Source of the DNA: Diphasiastrum complanatum
Taxonomy: Eukaryota > Streptophyta > Lycopodiopsida > Lycopodiales > Lycopodiaceae
DNA length: 62,000 nucleotides
Reading direction: 5' to 3'
Assembly: GCA_029204225.1 (NCBI GenBank)
Contig: CM055104.1
Location: forward strand, 44,051,148-44,113,147
In this document: in pieces, positions 33,482 to 43,440 of the stretch
Layout: every line of letters starts with the position of its first letter
Position numbering within the stretch: position 1 is the first letter of the stretch
Translations under genes and position numbers: made by a program
Notes under the pieces: model-generated
The model's database searches: none
Told to the model about the DNA's origin: nothing
What the model saw: only the letters and a program-made list of their open reading frames with translations

Positions 33482-35002
33482 TACCTCATAAAAATGAGTT
33501 GAGTAAAATTTACATGCACCTTATAGATTTGTAAGGTGAGTTTATTATAAATAAAAACCAAGTTACTTTCAAATTTTGGTAGATAAGATATAAATGATAC
33601 GAAATCCTCAACATTTATTAAAACTAAGTTATTTTTTTTCATGTATAGCATTTTTTGATTTTTTTTTCATGTATAGCATTTTCTGAACAACGCCTATATG
33701 TAAAATCATTTTTTTAATATTTTACAAAGGAAAGGGAGGTGCCTCCTTGTGCAGAATCTACGCATGAAAACTTTTTACCTTTTAAAATAAAAAAAATTTC
33801 ACATTGAGGATGGTCACCTCCTTAGCCATTCTGCCATGGGAAGGGCCTTCCGCCTGGGGCTACCGCCCTCACCTAAAAAGCCCTTCCCCAATGAAACTGC
33901 CTCGGAGGAGGGTGACTTGGGTGACCTTCTCCCCTTAGAAGCTTTACTTGTACATTTATTACCTACATGAGAGTATGAAATTGTTTAGTTAGTCATGTTG
34001 GACAAAAATCAAGTGCAAATTCATGTGGGAGTCTAAGTTGAGTATATTAAAGACTAGGCCCACCTCGTTGAATTTTAACACACAAATCACAAAGATTGAG
34101 ATCATCAAGGATTGAAAGAGATCACCGGCAGAATCCAGATCGAAGATCCCTAGTTTTCCCATCTGTCATCAATCATGCCCTTCCTGGATGAGTCATGGCT
34201 GAGCCAAAAGGCCCATAACTCATAACATAATAACTCATGGATCTTCATTAATTGACTCATCCGTGAAAAGGATTCATTTGACAGCTTGATCCTTGCTTGA
34301 GGTTGATGTGGCATTGTTTGCTTTGATTTACCTTACAATTCACCTATACTGTGCTGTGAAGCGCTGAACATTAGCACTTGCCACTGATACAGGATTAGAA
34401 TAACATTAAGTGTGTGTGTGTATGTTCTGAAGTGTTATAAAGTGTACTGTGTCCTCACCCCTGTGAAGCCCAGTGTCTGCTGTCCAGAAAGGAGGGAGAG
34501 CTTTATAATTGAATGCCCAATGCATGTATCTACTTTCATTCACGTGGCACACTATTCAACACGCTTTCTTTTAATGAAACATGCTGTGCAAGACTCAAGA
34601 GTCAAGCTCCCCAAGGACCAGACCAGGTGGTAGGGACCAAGGTCCAAGGATAAGGAGATAAGCGTTAACTTTTAAGTAGCAGGCCAGTTGTAGCCCACTG
34701 AGACCCAGGACTCTCAAGAGACAAGCTCAAGCCTCAAGGAGTCCAGGTCCTCGGACTCCTGACTCCTCAAGGGAGTGTTCTCCAAACCTCAAATCCCTGC
34801 AAAAATTGATATGTGAAAAAGTTCTTAGGCTTATATTGAGTGACAATCTATTACTTGCCGATTTTACTTTATGAAATCCAAGATTTAAATTTTGTACAAT
34901 TTTTGTTATGCCGATTTTTTGTACAATTTTTGTTATGCCAATTTTTCGATTTTTTTAAAAAGATGCAGATTTCATTCTTGAACTATGCCTCCCGAACACT
35001 GG

Positions 35003-35160
35003 CTCAAGGTTTGCCACTTGAGGGCGTGGGTTAAAGAGACAAACCTTAGGTAACATCATAACATGCACTTGTTGGCTCTCACAAAACTGACTCCTGACTC
35101 CTCAAGGTTTGCCACTTGAGGGCCTGGGTTAAAGAGACTTAGGTAACATCACAAACTGAC
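35003..35160. repeat. Imperfect direct repeat, period 98
   Basis: ctcaaggtttgccacttgag at 35003 recurs at 35101, followed in both by gtgggttaaagagac or ctgggttaaagagac and ttaggtaacatca. Non-coding. Confidence 0.88.
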
Positions 35161-35300
35161 GAATTATTAAAGGTCAATTATTGAAATTACTACATACTTG
35201 ATTGCTTTCCTTTGAAATGTTACAAATTTTTCTAAAAGGATGGCTAAAAGGGTCTTGTATGTCGTAAGCAGGACAAACTCAGACTGTGTGACCTCAATGA

Positions 35301-35417
35301 CAAATCTGGAGCTTGAAGAACCAACGTAAGATAATTAATGTCAGTATTGTCAATTCCATCAAATCTGGAGTTTGAAGAATCTAACATAAGTTACCTGATT
35401 GTCAGTATTGTCAATTG
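35301..35417. repeat. Imperfect tandem duplication, period 59
   Basis: The unit caaatctggagcttgaagaa...gtcagtattgtcaatt is present at 35301-35359 and again at 35360-35417 with about a dozen differences. Confidence 0.85.
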
Positions 35418-38400
35418 GAATTTGGGCTACAGCCTGCTGGAATTTGGAATATTAAACGCCTGAAAAAAACTTCATCAAAACCTCATGATATACCTACAAC
35501 ATTGCAATTTTCACCAGAATCGAAATGGATAAAATACTAAAAGAAAACCATATAATGAACTGTATATGATGATATGACTTCAGTAAGCATCTGGTGTCTG
35601 GACACTTACTAATTATAAAGTAGAGCTTAATGGAGCAGAAATACAGCACCAAGTGGCAAGTTGCTTCCTTGATAAGGGTCCTGACTCCAGTGACCGAGTC
35701 ATCATATCTGATGCTAATAAGTAATGGCTATGCCATTGTTACAGGCTACAGCTCATTGCCTCACAAGTCATGAGAATTTGTAGGTGGTAGTTGAGTAAAT
35801 TGTGGAGATGCTTTCAATACTGTTTCTATAAGAGGCTCGCATGTGACAGCCACAGAGTCACACTAGACCAGTTATTACTACTGTTATTAGTGTATACAAT
35901 ATAGTATGTTGCTATTGGAAGTCACATTGGACTACATTATAATTTATGATATAAAACATGCACGATGGAAAATTTGAAATTGCAATCAACTTTGAAGAAT
36001 TTAGTGTCCTTTCTTACAAAGTAGTACAGTTTCAACTCATAATTTAAGGAAGGTGAACAATCAAACAATGAAAAACTGATTATAATCACGATTTACCGAT
36101 GTGTTTAGCAAAGATGGGTCTAGCCTAGAGTTCAACATTGCAAGAGTTGAAACTTGAAAGTTGAAAGCTTCAGGGTGTGAAGGAGAGATGTGACATTGTG
36201 AGACTGTGAGTCGTGAGTCGGAGTCTGTCGTAAGTTGTGACTGGGTGAAATTTGAATCTCTAGGCCTTGCAACAGTGCCAATGTGCTCGGACCAGAGGGA
36301 TCATGATATCATCCGTATGCGTATGCATAAACCCTAAGGCATCCGCAGGCGCAGCACCGGGGGGGCCGCGGGGAGTAGCGATTCTACTTGCTGCAAATGG
36401 CCTAGGGCCTGGGCCCTGTGCCTTTTTCATCCTCAGTCCTGCAGAAATGCAGATGCCATGCAAAAGAATACGTGCACTGTACCAAATGCAAATGTTGCAA
36501 CTTTTTATCTCCTCATTTCCAGAAACTAAAATGTCTGGAGTTTGTACAATTAACTTCAAGTAGTCTTATCAGTAATGCAACCACTAATAAAGAGTCGTAC
36601 CAAGAAAAGGTATTATCGTATAATCACCAGTAAGTATTAATTACTAAGCACCCATCTCCCATAAGATAATAGACAAACAAAGCTCAAAGTTCACAACTTC
36701 AAACCTTCAAAATAATTATTAGCAATACATAATAGTCATAATACGATACAGTAGGAAGTTTAGGAACCTGGAACGGAGTCTGGAGAGGTCCAGGAGAGGA
36801 GATATGAAACTTGAAAGTGATGATGAGGTGATGTGATGATGCAGTCCCCCATCGTCCCGATTTCCTAGTCCATCATGCATCACCTCAGCTTTAATTGCTG
36901 GTGCATAGGACGACTGGACACGATCTTCCTGCCCACGTACTTATGCAACCCTTGTCGCCAGTGGAGTGGAGTCTTTGCCACTTTGGCAACCGCGATGTCG
37001 CGAATCGCGATGATGTTTCGCGTTGCCTGATATGAAGAAGCGAGTTGCTCCACGGACCCACGGTTGAACCTTGGAACGGTTCATAAGTTCGTAGTATCCG
37101 CAGGCCAGGAGCACAGCTTAGACGTAGAGCCTGACCTCTGTTACCTGTAGCAGGTTCGGCAGATGCCCGGGTTACTCTAGCTGCGGTAATAAAGTTTGCA
37201 GGCAAGCATAGGACCCAGAACCCAGGACCCAGGACTCTTGAAATCCTGTCGTGTAATGCTCAAGGACTAAGGTTAAGAGTTAAGATGCTGGGGAGTAGTG
37301 CGTGATGTGGACGCACTGCCGCCACAAACTTGATCAGGTTTCAGAGTCAGCAAAACAGCCCTAGCAAAATCTGGCCTATGCAAAATCTTTTCAGTCCTAG
37401 CAATATGTAGTTATTTTCAGCACTCAGGAGTCCGTAAGACAGCTGCAGAATTTTCCTGCCTGTCTACTCCGGCATATTCGTACCTGTGAAATAGAGCCAT
37501 GAGTGCTTTGTGTTTGCCATTTGAATGCTTGAATGATAAAACTGCTCTCAACCGTAAGAGACGTTGATAAGTTTAGGAGGTCTTGGTTACTGAAATGTAG
37601 AATAAAACCCCAAGTCCTACTATGATTAAGGATGACTACAAGTTTTCGAGGCACGAAACTATTTCGAAGCCTCAAAAATCAGAAGAATCAAATGAATTTG
37701 AAGATTGCTAAAGAGATTCCGAAATTATAATTATCTCAATTACTTTCAGAATTTTGTCTACAAAATATGACCAATCTGCTGTAAGTTGGACTTCGGCAGC
37801 AGAGGCTTTCACAGCCCAAAGGGCTTTTCAGATTTTCTATGTTAGCTTTTGGGTTATCCCAATGGCCCAAACAACTTAACTTGAAAATGAGCATGTACTT
37901 TGAGAGGATGAAGTAATCAGCATGAGAAACTTAGTGTACAATTTTAATTAGCAAGGCATGGAATACGCCAGGAGCCCAGGAGGTATCTTAAATTTTTTTA
38001 AGCATTTCCTTGACAAATGGGATGGCTTTAGTTTAAGAAGGAAATTCCGAGTCTTTGAACAATGGCACACTGCATATGTAAGAGATGCTCGTGTACATGA
38101 CGTATGCTGCTTTCAAAGGGAAAGAGAACATACTTCCAGAACTGATTAATGGAACTGCAAAACAACCGCAACATTTGATAAACAACTCCACCATGCGATG
38201 AAGATTTGAAGATACACATTGTACAAGGTGAAGAACTTGCTAATGCTTTGATCGCAGCAATTTGATTGACGCCTTTGATAGTAAGGTGATGTAATGTTAT
38301 AAGATATACTTCACCCTTAAAGCACAAAACACACTTCTTATCATGATCACTTATGAAACAAGACACAGCAACTGTATGGGTGCAAACATGAGAAAAAGTG

Positions 38401-39903
38401 GGCGAGAATGGAGCAAGGGAAATATTTGCCGTTACCATTTACTATGGGTGTATTGAATCAATTAGCCACCCTGGCACTAACACCATTAGAACCTAGAGAG
38501 CTGTGACAAGTGTTCTCAATCCAGTTGGAGTAACGGTGAGGAAAACATCTGTCAAAAGTATATCGACAAGGGCTAAAACAAGATGCCCAACATTGTTTTC
38601 CGGCTAGTTATCGTCAAGACAGAGTTTAGCAAGGTTGTTGAAAGAGGTACAGATGTATTCGGCCATAGTCTGCATAAGCGAATGCAGCTGCAGTTATTTT
38701 AAGATGAAATACTCCAGGCAAAACCATTGGAAAATCTCACCATTACCCAGCATAAGTTTTCTTAGGATCTAACGTATTCTTAACAAAAACTGTACTTATT
38801 TACAGAACATCAAAGGCAAAGAGCAGATTATTTGAAAAAGGATAGAGTACATTTCTTTGTGAAAAGAGAGACACTCTTGGACTCACAAATGCGACGCAGT
38901 TGATACAAAATGAAGCTAAATGAAAGTAACAAATGTCTTTTTGAAAACTTCATCTAAGTCTACAAAATTGTTAACGGCTTCTTCGCACACCAGTACAACA
39001 CAAGAAATAGAAAGCTATCGAATATCTTAACGAGCATTTGGCTACCAAGTTGCTATCACAATTTCATCCAAGCAGGTCTGAAAGACATAATGCCTATTAC
39101 AATCTATTCCCATAATTCAAGCCAAAAAGTAGAAAGGTGCTGAACGGAGCAGTATGTTGTATTAGCATATGTAATGGCGAATGTACATGATTGATGCAAA
39201 TTTCAAACCCCAAATGGGCTCACAACAGGAGCTTATTCCTGCATTTTACTAAAGAATCAGGATAATAATTGGTAACAAATATGTCCAATAGAGGAATAAT
39301 TGGTGTTGCTGTAAAAGACAATAGCCTTGGATGTTGGCACATTTCATGTGGAATACTCAGAACCAAGTTGAACTTCACCTGCATTCCATTGAAAATCTGT
39401 TAGTGACTCGCCCAAAACGAGAGCATGTCACTCATGATCCTCAAAATTTGACAAGTTTATTTCAGTGCTGCTAACAAACCTACATAAGCCAGTACCATGG
39501 ACCTTCCAACAAGACCTGATTTGTGCAGGGCACATCAATTTTTTTAAAGAATACTCAAGCACTGCAAGATATAATGTATCAAGAGTACTCTGATGCCTCA
39601 GGCCTTACCTAGTTGAATCCTGTTTTAAAATGATCTCTATAAAAACCGCCATATGGTTCTTGCCATATGCGTAAAGATATTTTCCTGCCCAAATCATCTT
39701 CCTTTTAAAGGCTTATCACAACTCTTCCCAGGTACATTTCTGAGTAGCACCCAAGAACTGGGTCATCACCAAGGTAATTGTTGCTTTGAAGGTGCATAAA
39801 CAAGTGCAGTTGATGCAACAACATTTTCAACTAGGCTGTAAATTTAATCAACAACAAAACTAACAGTTTTCATCTTCCCAAGCAGGATCAAACGCTTTGC
39901 CTC

Positions 39904-39909
39904 TTTATT
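39904..39909 (-). terminator. Candidate polyadenylation signal of the CLE gene
   Basis: AATAAA on the minus strand, about 180 bases after the CLE stop codon. Plant 3' ends are loosely defined, so this is a plausible but unproven site. Confidence 0.4.
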
Positions 39910-40087
39910 GAAATTAAGAACATCCACAGAGATCTTCCTAGAATGGCGTGTTTGCTCTCATGTGAATTCATCCACAGTCCACTGAAAAGTGTAAGCTGAT
40001 GATCTGCAGAGGCGACCACCCGGGAAGACTGCAGAATCCTCTCCATCATCTGCTTTCGGCTATTTACGTCAGCTACGGTAGATTCAT

Positions 40088-40384
40088 CTACCTGTTGTGT
40101 AATGGATTTGGGCCCGTTGGTACCAAACGCTTGGACGTGCCAAATGAGTTCTCCATGGGTGGGCTGCAGTCAGCTGATTCCTCAAATCCGCATTCATCAG
40201 GACCAGAGCCCACTGCCAGACCTTTCGAGTCAGCTGGATCGCTGAAATAGAAGGGCTGGGAAGCACCATTTCCAGTTCTGAGCAGGCGTGCAGCAGATCC
40301 CACAAAGGAACAATCCAGCAGCAGCGCTGTCAGAAATAAAACACTTAAGAACTGATATCTTAATCTCTGGAGCTTGAAAACCAT
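40088..40384 (-). CDS. CLE: CLE (CLAVATA3/ESR-related) peptide precursor
   Basis: A 98-residue secreted prepropeptide. Residues 1-31 form a signal peptide: basic start, hydrophobic core FLSVLFLTALLL, and a probable cut after VGSA. A weakly conserved variable region follows. The C-terminus carries the CLE motif RLVPTGPNPLHN (86-97) with one trailing Arg and a TAG stop. The motif keeps the invariant Gly at peptide position 6 and the two Pro residues, positions 4 and 7, that are hydroxylated in known CLE peptides. It is an Arg-type (CLV3-like) peptide differing at one residue from Arabidopsis CLE9/10 (RLVPSGPNPLHN), not the His-type TDIF form. Such peptides are cut from the precursor, secreted, and bind leucine-rich-repeat receptor kinases to control stem-cell and vascular or epidermal divisions. 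A single uninterrupted exon, usual size. The start is the only ATG giving a signal peptide. Confidence 0.93.
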   Translation of the reverse strand: MVFKLQRLRYQFLSVLFLTALLLDCSFVGSAARLLRTGNGASQPFYFSDPADSKGLAVGSGPDECGFEESADCSPPMENSFGTSKRLVPTGPNPLHNR

Positions 40385-41774
40385 ATTTTCTGTGCATCTA
40401 GAAAGGAATCCAACAATAGTATTGCCTGTTATGCTATGCTATGAGTTCTGAACTTCCGCTTGTTGTATAAACAAGTTTTGAATCAATCGTCTATTTGCAG
40501 AGCAATGCAGACAAATGATCGGATTAAGGATAGAAGCGATCCCGAAGTGGGATAAGCCAGACAGAAGTTGAAGAAGCAGCTTGGCCTCTGCAATTTGTAC
40601 ATACGTGAAGAGAGTCAACCACAAAGCAAGGATTTGTCGCCTGGTGGCTCAGCACAGAGAAAACCAACGCAGCAACGGGCAAACTGAGGCGCAATTGGGA
40701 TACTTCTGATTCCGAAGGAGATGGTGGAAACGAGACTCAACTTGGAGTGGCTTTCTTGAAGAGAGGACCAAGACACGGCTTCCAAAAGGCAGCCAAAAAA
40801 AACAGGGTGATTAGAAGAGAAAAAGGTTACTTCTGTTGCGTATTGGGAGTTTCTTCTTCTACAGCAAGCCTAGGAATCAAGCCACCGCTGGAGAAAGAGA
40901 TTAGAGTACTACGCCCTGGTGGTCAGAAAAGGAGAATAGCTTGCAGAGTAAGGCAGAGATAGACAGGTGACAGAAGGGATCATTGCTGGGCGGCGATGGG
41001 CCATAGCAGGGGCTACAGAGCAAGCCAACAGTCTGCCTAAAGCCATCCAGCTTCAAGCTTCTTTAATACCAACTTCATCCTTATTGCTATCCCTCACAAC
41101 CACGTTCTTACTTATTGCTCTCAAAACGCCACCCCAATCTTCCTTGCATGGTGGTGGTGGGCTTCTATGCTCTAACAGCCATAGCTACAGTGCATAGGCC
41201 ACCTTACCTCGTCTGGGGATCACCATCACTGATTCCGGTTAGGTTCTAACTTTTCATATTTTCATTAACTGAATTCGCTAACTGCTTCATTTCATTCTAG
41301 CAACCGCTTCTTTATTCTATTGCATCTTCCACTAATCACTGCAGTACCCTACTCTAACACCCATAGATAGATGCAAAATCTAGATCCTAGATTCCTTGCT
41401 CCGCTTTCCTTCACTTTCCCTCACCATTTTTCAGCAATCTGTGGTGGTAGGTTCAACTTCTAGGTTGCAATATTTTACCGACAATGCATTAAGTCTAAAT
41501 GCTGAAGTCAACTGCAGCACTAACAAATCTCCTGATCTGACCTTCCATCACCATCTCTACATTATATCGCTTAGTTTTAAATGTATTTTAGAAACAAATG
41601 CCGTCTCACCGACTGCTCAATTCTGATTATACAATCCATTCTGCAATGTCTGTTGCTTCCTTGAAATGCCGATCGTGGGTCATGCTCTGCCTCCACCCTC
41701 AATCATCACGCAATTTCCTTCACAATATACAATCTGCTGCTGCTGCTTCAAATATGTGCTGCCATTAAGCGCAG
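40385..41774 (-). promoter_or_regulatory. Probable 5' leader/promoter region of the CLE gene
   Basis: Upstream of the CLE start on the minus strand. There is no competing gene, and its composition is less AT-rich than the flanks. A TTTCTAG acceptor-like site lies about 13 bases before the ATG, so a 5' intron is possible. No TATA box could be fixed with confidence. Confidence 0.35.
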
Positions 41775-41781
41775 GCAGAGA

Positions 41782-41812
<31 letters not shown>
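41775..41812 (-). repeat. GA/CT tract upstream of the CLE gene
   Basis: 38 bases of GA repeat interrupted by one T. On the CLE strand it reads as a CT tract about 1.4 kb upstream of the start codon, next to a CAG/CTG run (about 41733-41748). CT tracts are frequent near plant promoters and 5' leaders. No LTR is recognisable around it. Confidence 0.8.
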
Positions 41813-41813
<1 letters not shown>

Positions 41814-41814
41814 A

Positions 41815-42957
41815 AACGTGAAGGTGTTTCTCAGAAGGCGCTTTTCTGTCACCCCTTTTGGGATCTGGGATTTCTCGTGAAACGGAAGGGAAAAAGGTGG
41901 GAGGAGGGCCCTTGAGTAAAGGCCTCTTTACATGTGCCCCTTTCACAAAAGAATGACTCATCGATCTAGGGATTGGGTCTCCATTTCCTCCTCCATGAAT
42001 GAAGACATTTTATCAATTGTGTTCGGAGTTCATGATCATGCATTATCTTTGAAGATAGCTCCTCCTTATGGCAAATGTGGCCACATGTGATGGTATAATG
42101 AGATTGTTCATTGCAACCATCATAGCATCATTGCCTCTTTATGGCAAATGTACCCAAATGCTATGATTTAATGAGATCACAACCATCTTATTGCCGAGGA
42201 GAGGTTGATTGGGAACTATGGAAGCAAAGACTACCACTAAAATCGTAGAGTCATTAAACATGTTCACCCTAGCTTAGCCCAGGCTAGGAGGATATGTACA
42301 ATTGTTTTTAATGACATCAACAATCACACCCTCTATTGACAATCATTTCCCACGGGTGGATAGATTGCATGTAAAGAAACTCTAACATGTCACCCTCTTC
42401 ACATGTCAATAGAGGGTGAAATTTAACTTGCTACCTAACTCATGCCTTAACCAAATCTGACCTCTTGTACCAAGGCTAGTGTAAAGAGGACCAAAGCATC
42501 CCACTTGTGATCAAATCAAGTGCAAGATTTCCACTTAGTTTTATCATTGAAGATGGACTACTTGTAAATTGGAGAGCCTCTTAAATGAACCCTTCATCAA
42601 AATCATGCCTCCACTTGTGGTTGGATGGGATGTTTCTAAATCACAAAAATAAACTACTAAGCATTTTTCCTTACAATATATAGAAAAGTCAACCACCAAA
42701 TGTCATGGGCCATGTTCCATCTTGTTCTTTGTTTAGTAAAAATACTACTCTATGTTTTAGTGCTAACCCTAACATAGGATTAAGACATAGAAAAGATTCT
42801 CATGATTATGCCTCCTAGTGCACACAAGTTTTGATTGTGATAATTTTGCCACACCTACAACAAAATGAATTCCAATCAATGTTAAAAGTGATGGAGAACG
42901 CACATTTGATTGATCTACATTCAAACAATGAGCTAGAATCAAAACTAGTTAACAAAA
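41815..42957. other. Non-coding stretch with an inverted repeat
   Basis: No gene recognised. It contains a 15-bp perfect inverted repeat with arms caccctctattgaca (42327-42341) and its complement (42404-42418). A loose repeat of atggcaaatgt also occurs near 42069 and 42142. Confidence 0.45.
42327..42418. repeat. 15-bp perfect inverted repeat, 62-bp spacer
   Basis: The two arms are exact complements. No TSD was established around them, so this may be a small foldback or chance local inversion. Confidence 0.8.
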
Positions 42958-43440
42958 CTAGCTTGTCTTGGAATTTAACTCCACTTTAGGCACATAGATT
43001 TGATCAAACACTCCATAAAAAAGTCCTTGAATATATTTCATCACTCTCTTTAATGCTCTCCAATGAGAGATCCTAGGATCGGACATGAATTGACTTAACA
43101 TACTAACAATGTATGCTAGATCTGGTCTAGTGCATATCATGGCATACATCAAAGATCTGATCAGTGAATGAAAAGAGTACTTCGTTAAGTCGAGTACTTC
43201 ACTTTCGGTGTCTGCACAGGAAGGTTTAGTCAATATAATACTTGGATCCATTGGTGTATCAATCGGTTTGCAATCAGACATATGAATTTTTTCTAGAACA
43301 TTCTCTAGATATTTCTACTGGCTAAGATAGATCTTCTTCTGAAGTCTATTTCTAGTAATGTGAATTCCTAATAAGGAATGAACAACGCCTAGATCAGTCA
43401 TGCTGAATTCCCTAGACAGATCATGGCTAATTTAGAGAAA
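42958..43440 (-). pseudogene. Copia-E RT/RNase H connection fragment
   Basis: The minus-strand frame at 42958-43281 has SDCKPIDTPMDPS, SLMYAMICTRPDLAYIVS and ISHWRALKRVMKYIQG, the standard copia RT-to-RNase H region. The RT end upstream (to about 43440) is legible with one stop. RNase H proper and the LTRs are absent. Confidence 0.85.

Larger units (their letters stand above)
33497..39903. other. Retrotransposon-poor stretch, no gene recognised
   Basis: No LTR, gag or pol motif seen. It has local duplications (35003/35101 and 35301/35360) and a short GC-rich patch at 36340-36430, where both strands are open for about 98 codons (36260-36563) without recognisable motifs. The minus strand near 39608 (AG/GTAAGG) and 39379 (TGCAG) could be an intron donor and acceptor, but no exons could be assigned. 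It may include the 3' region of the CLE gene. Confidence 0.4.

Noticed and set aside
36260-36563. Overlapping 98-99 codon frames on both strands in a GC-rich patch
   Set aside because: Neither has a motif. Openness on both strands follows from local GC richness.
36891-37205. 104-codon minus-strand frame
   Set aside because: No family resemblance, and an rRNA or organelle origin was considered, but no matching signature words were seen.
38028-38438. 136-codon minus-strand frame downstream of the CLE gene
   Set aside because: No signal peptide, domain or repeat recognised. Likely chance.
39999-40250. Plus-strand frame opposite the CLE gene
   Set aside because: Antisense shadow: the CLE strand has the signal peptide and the conserved C-terminal motif.
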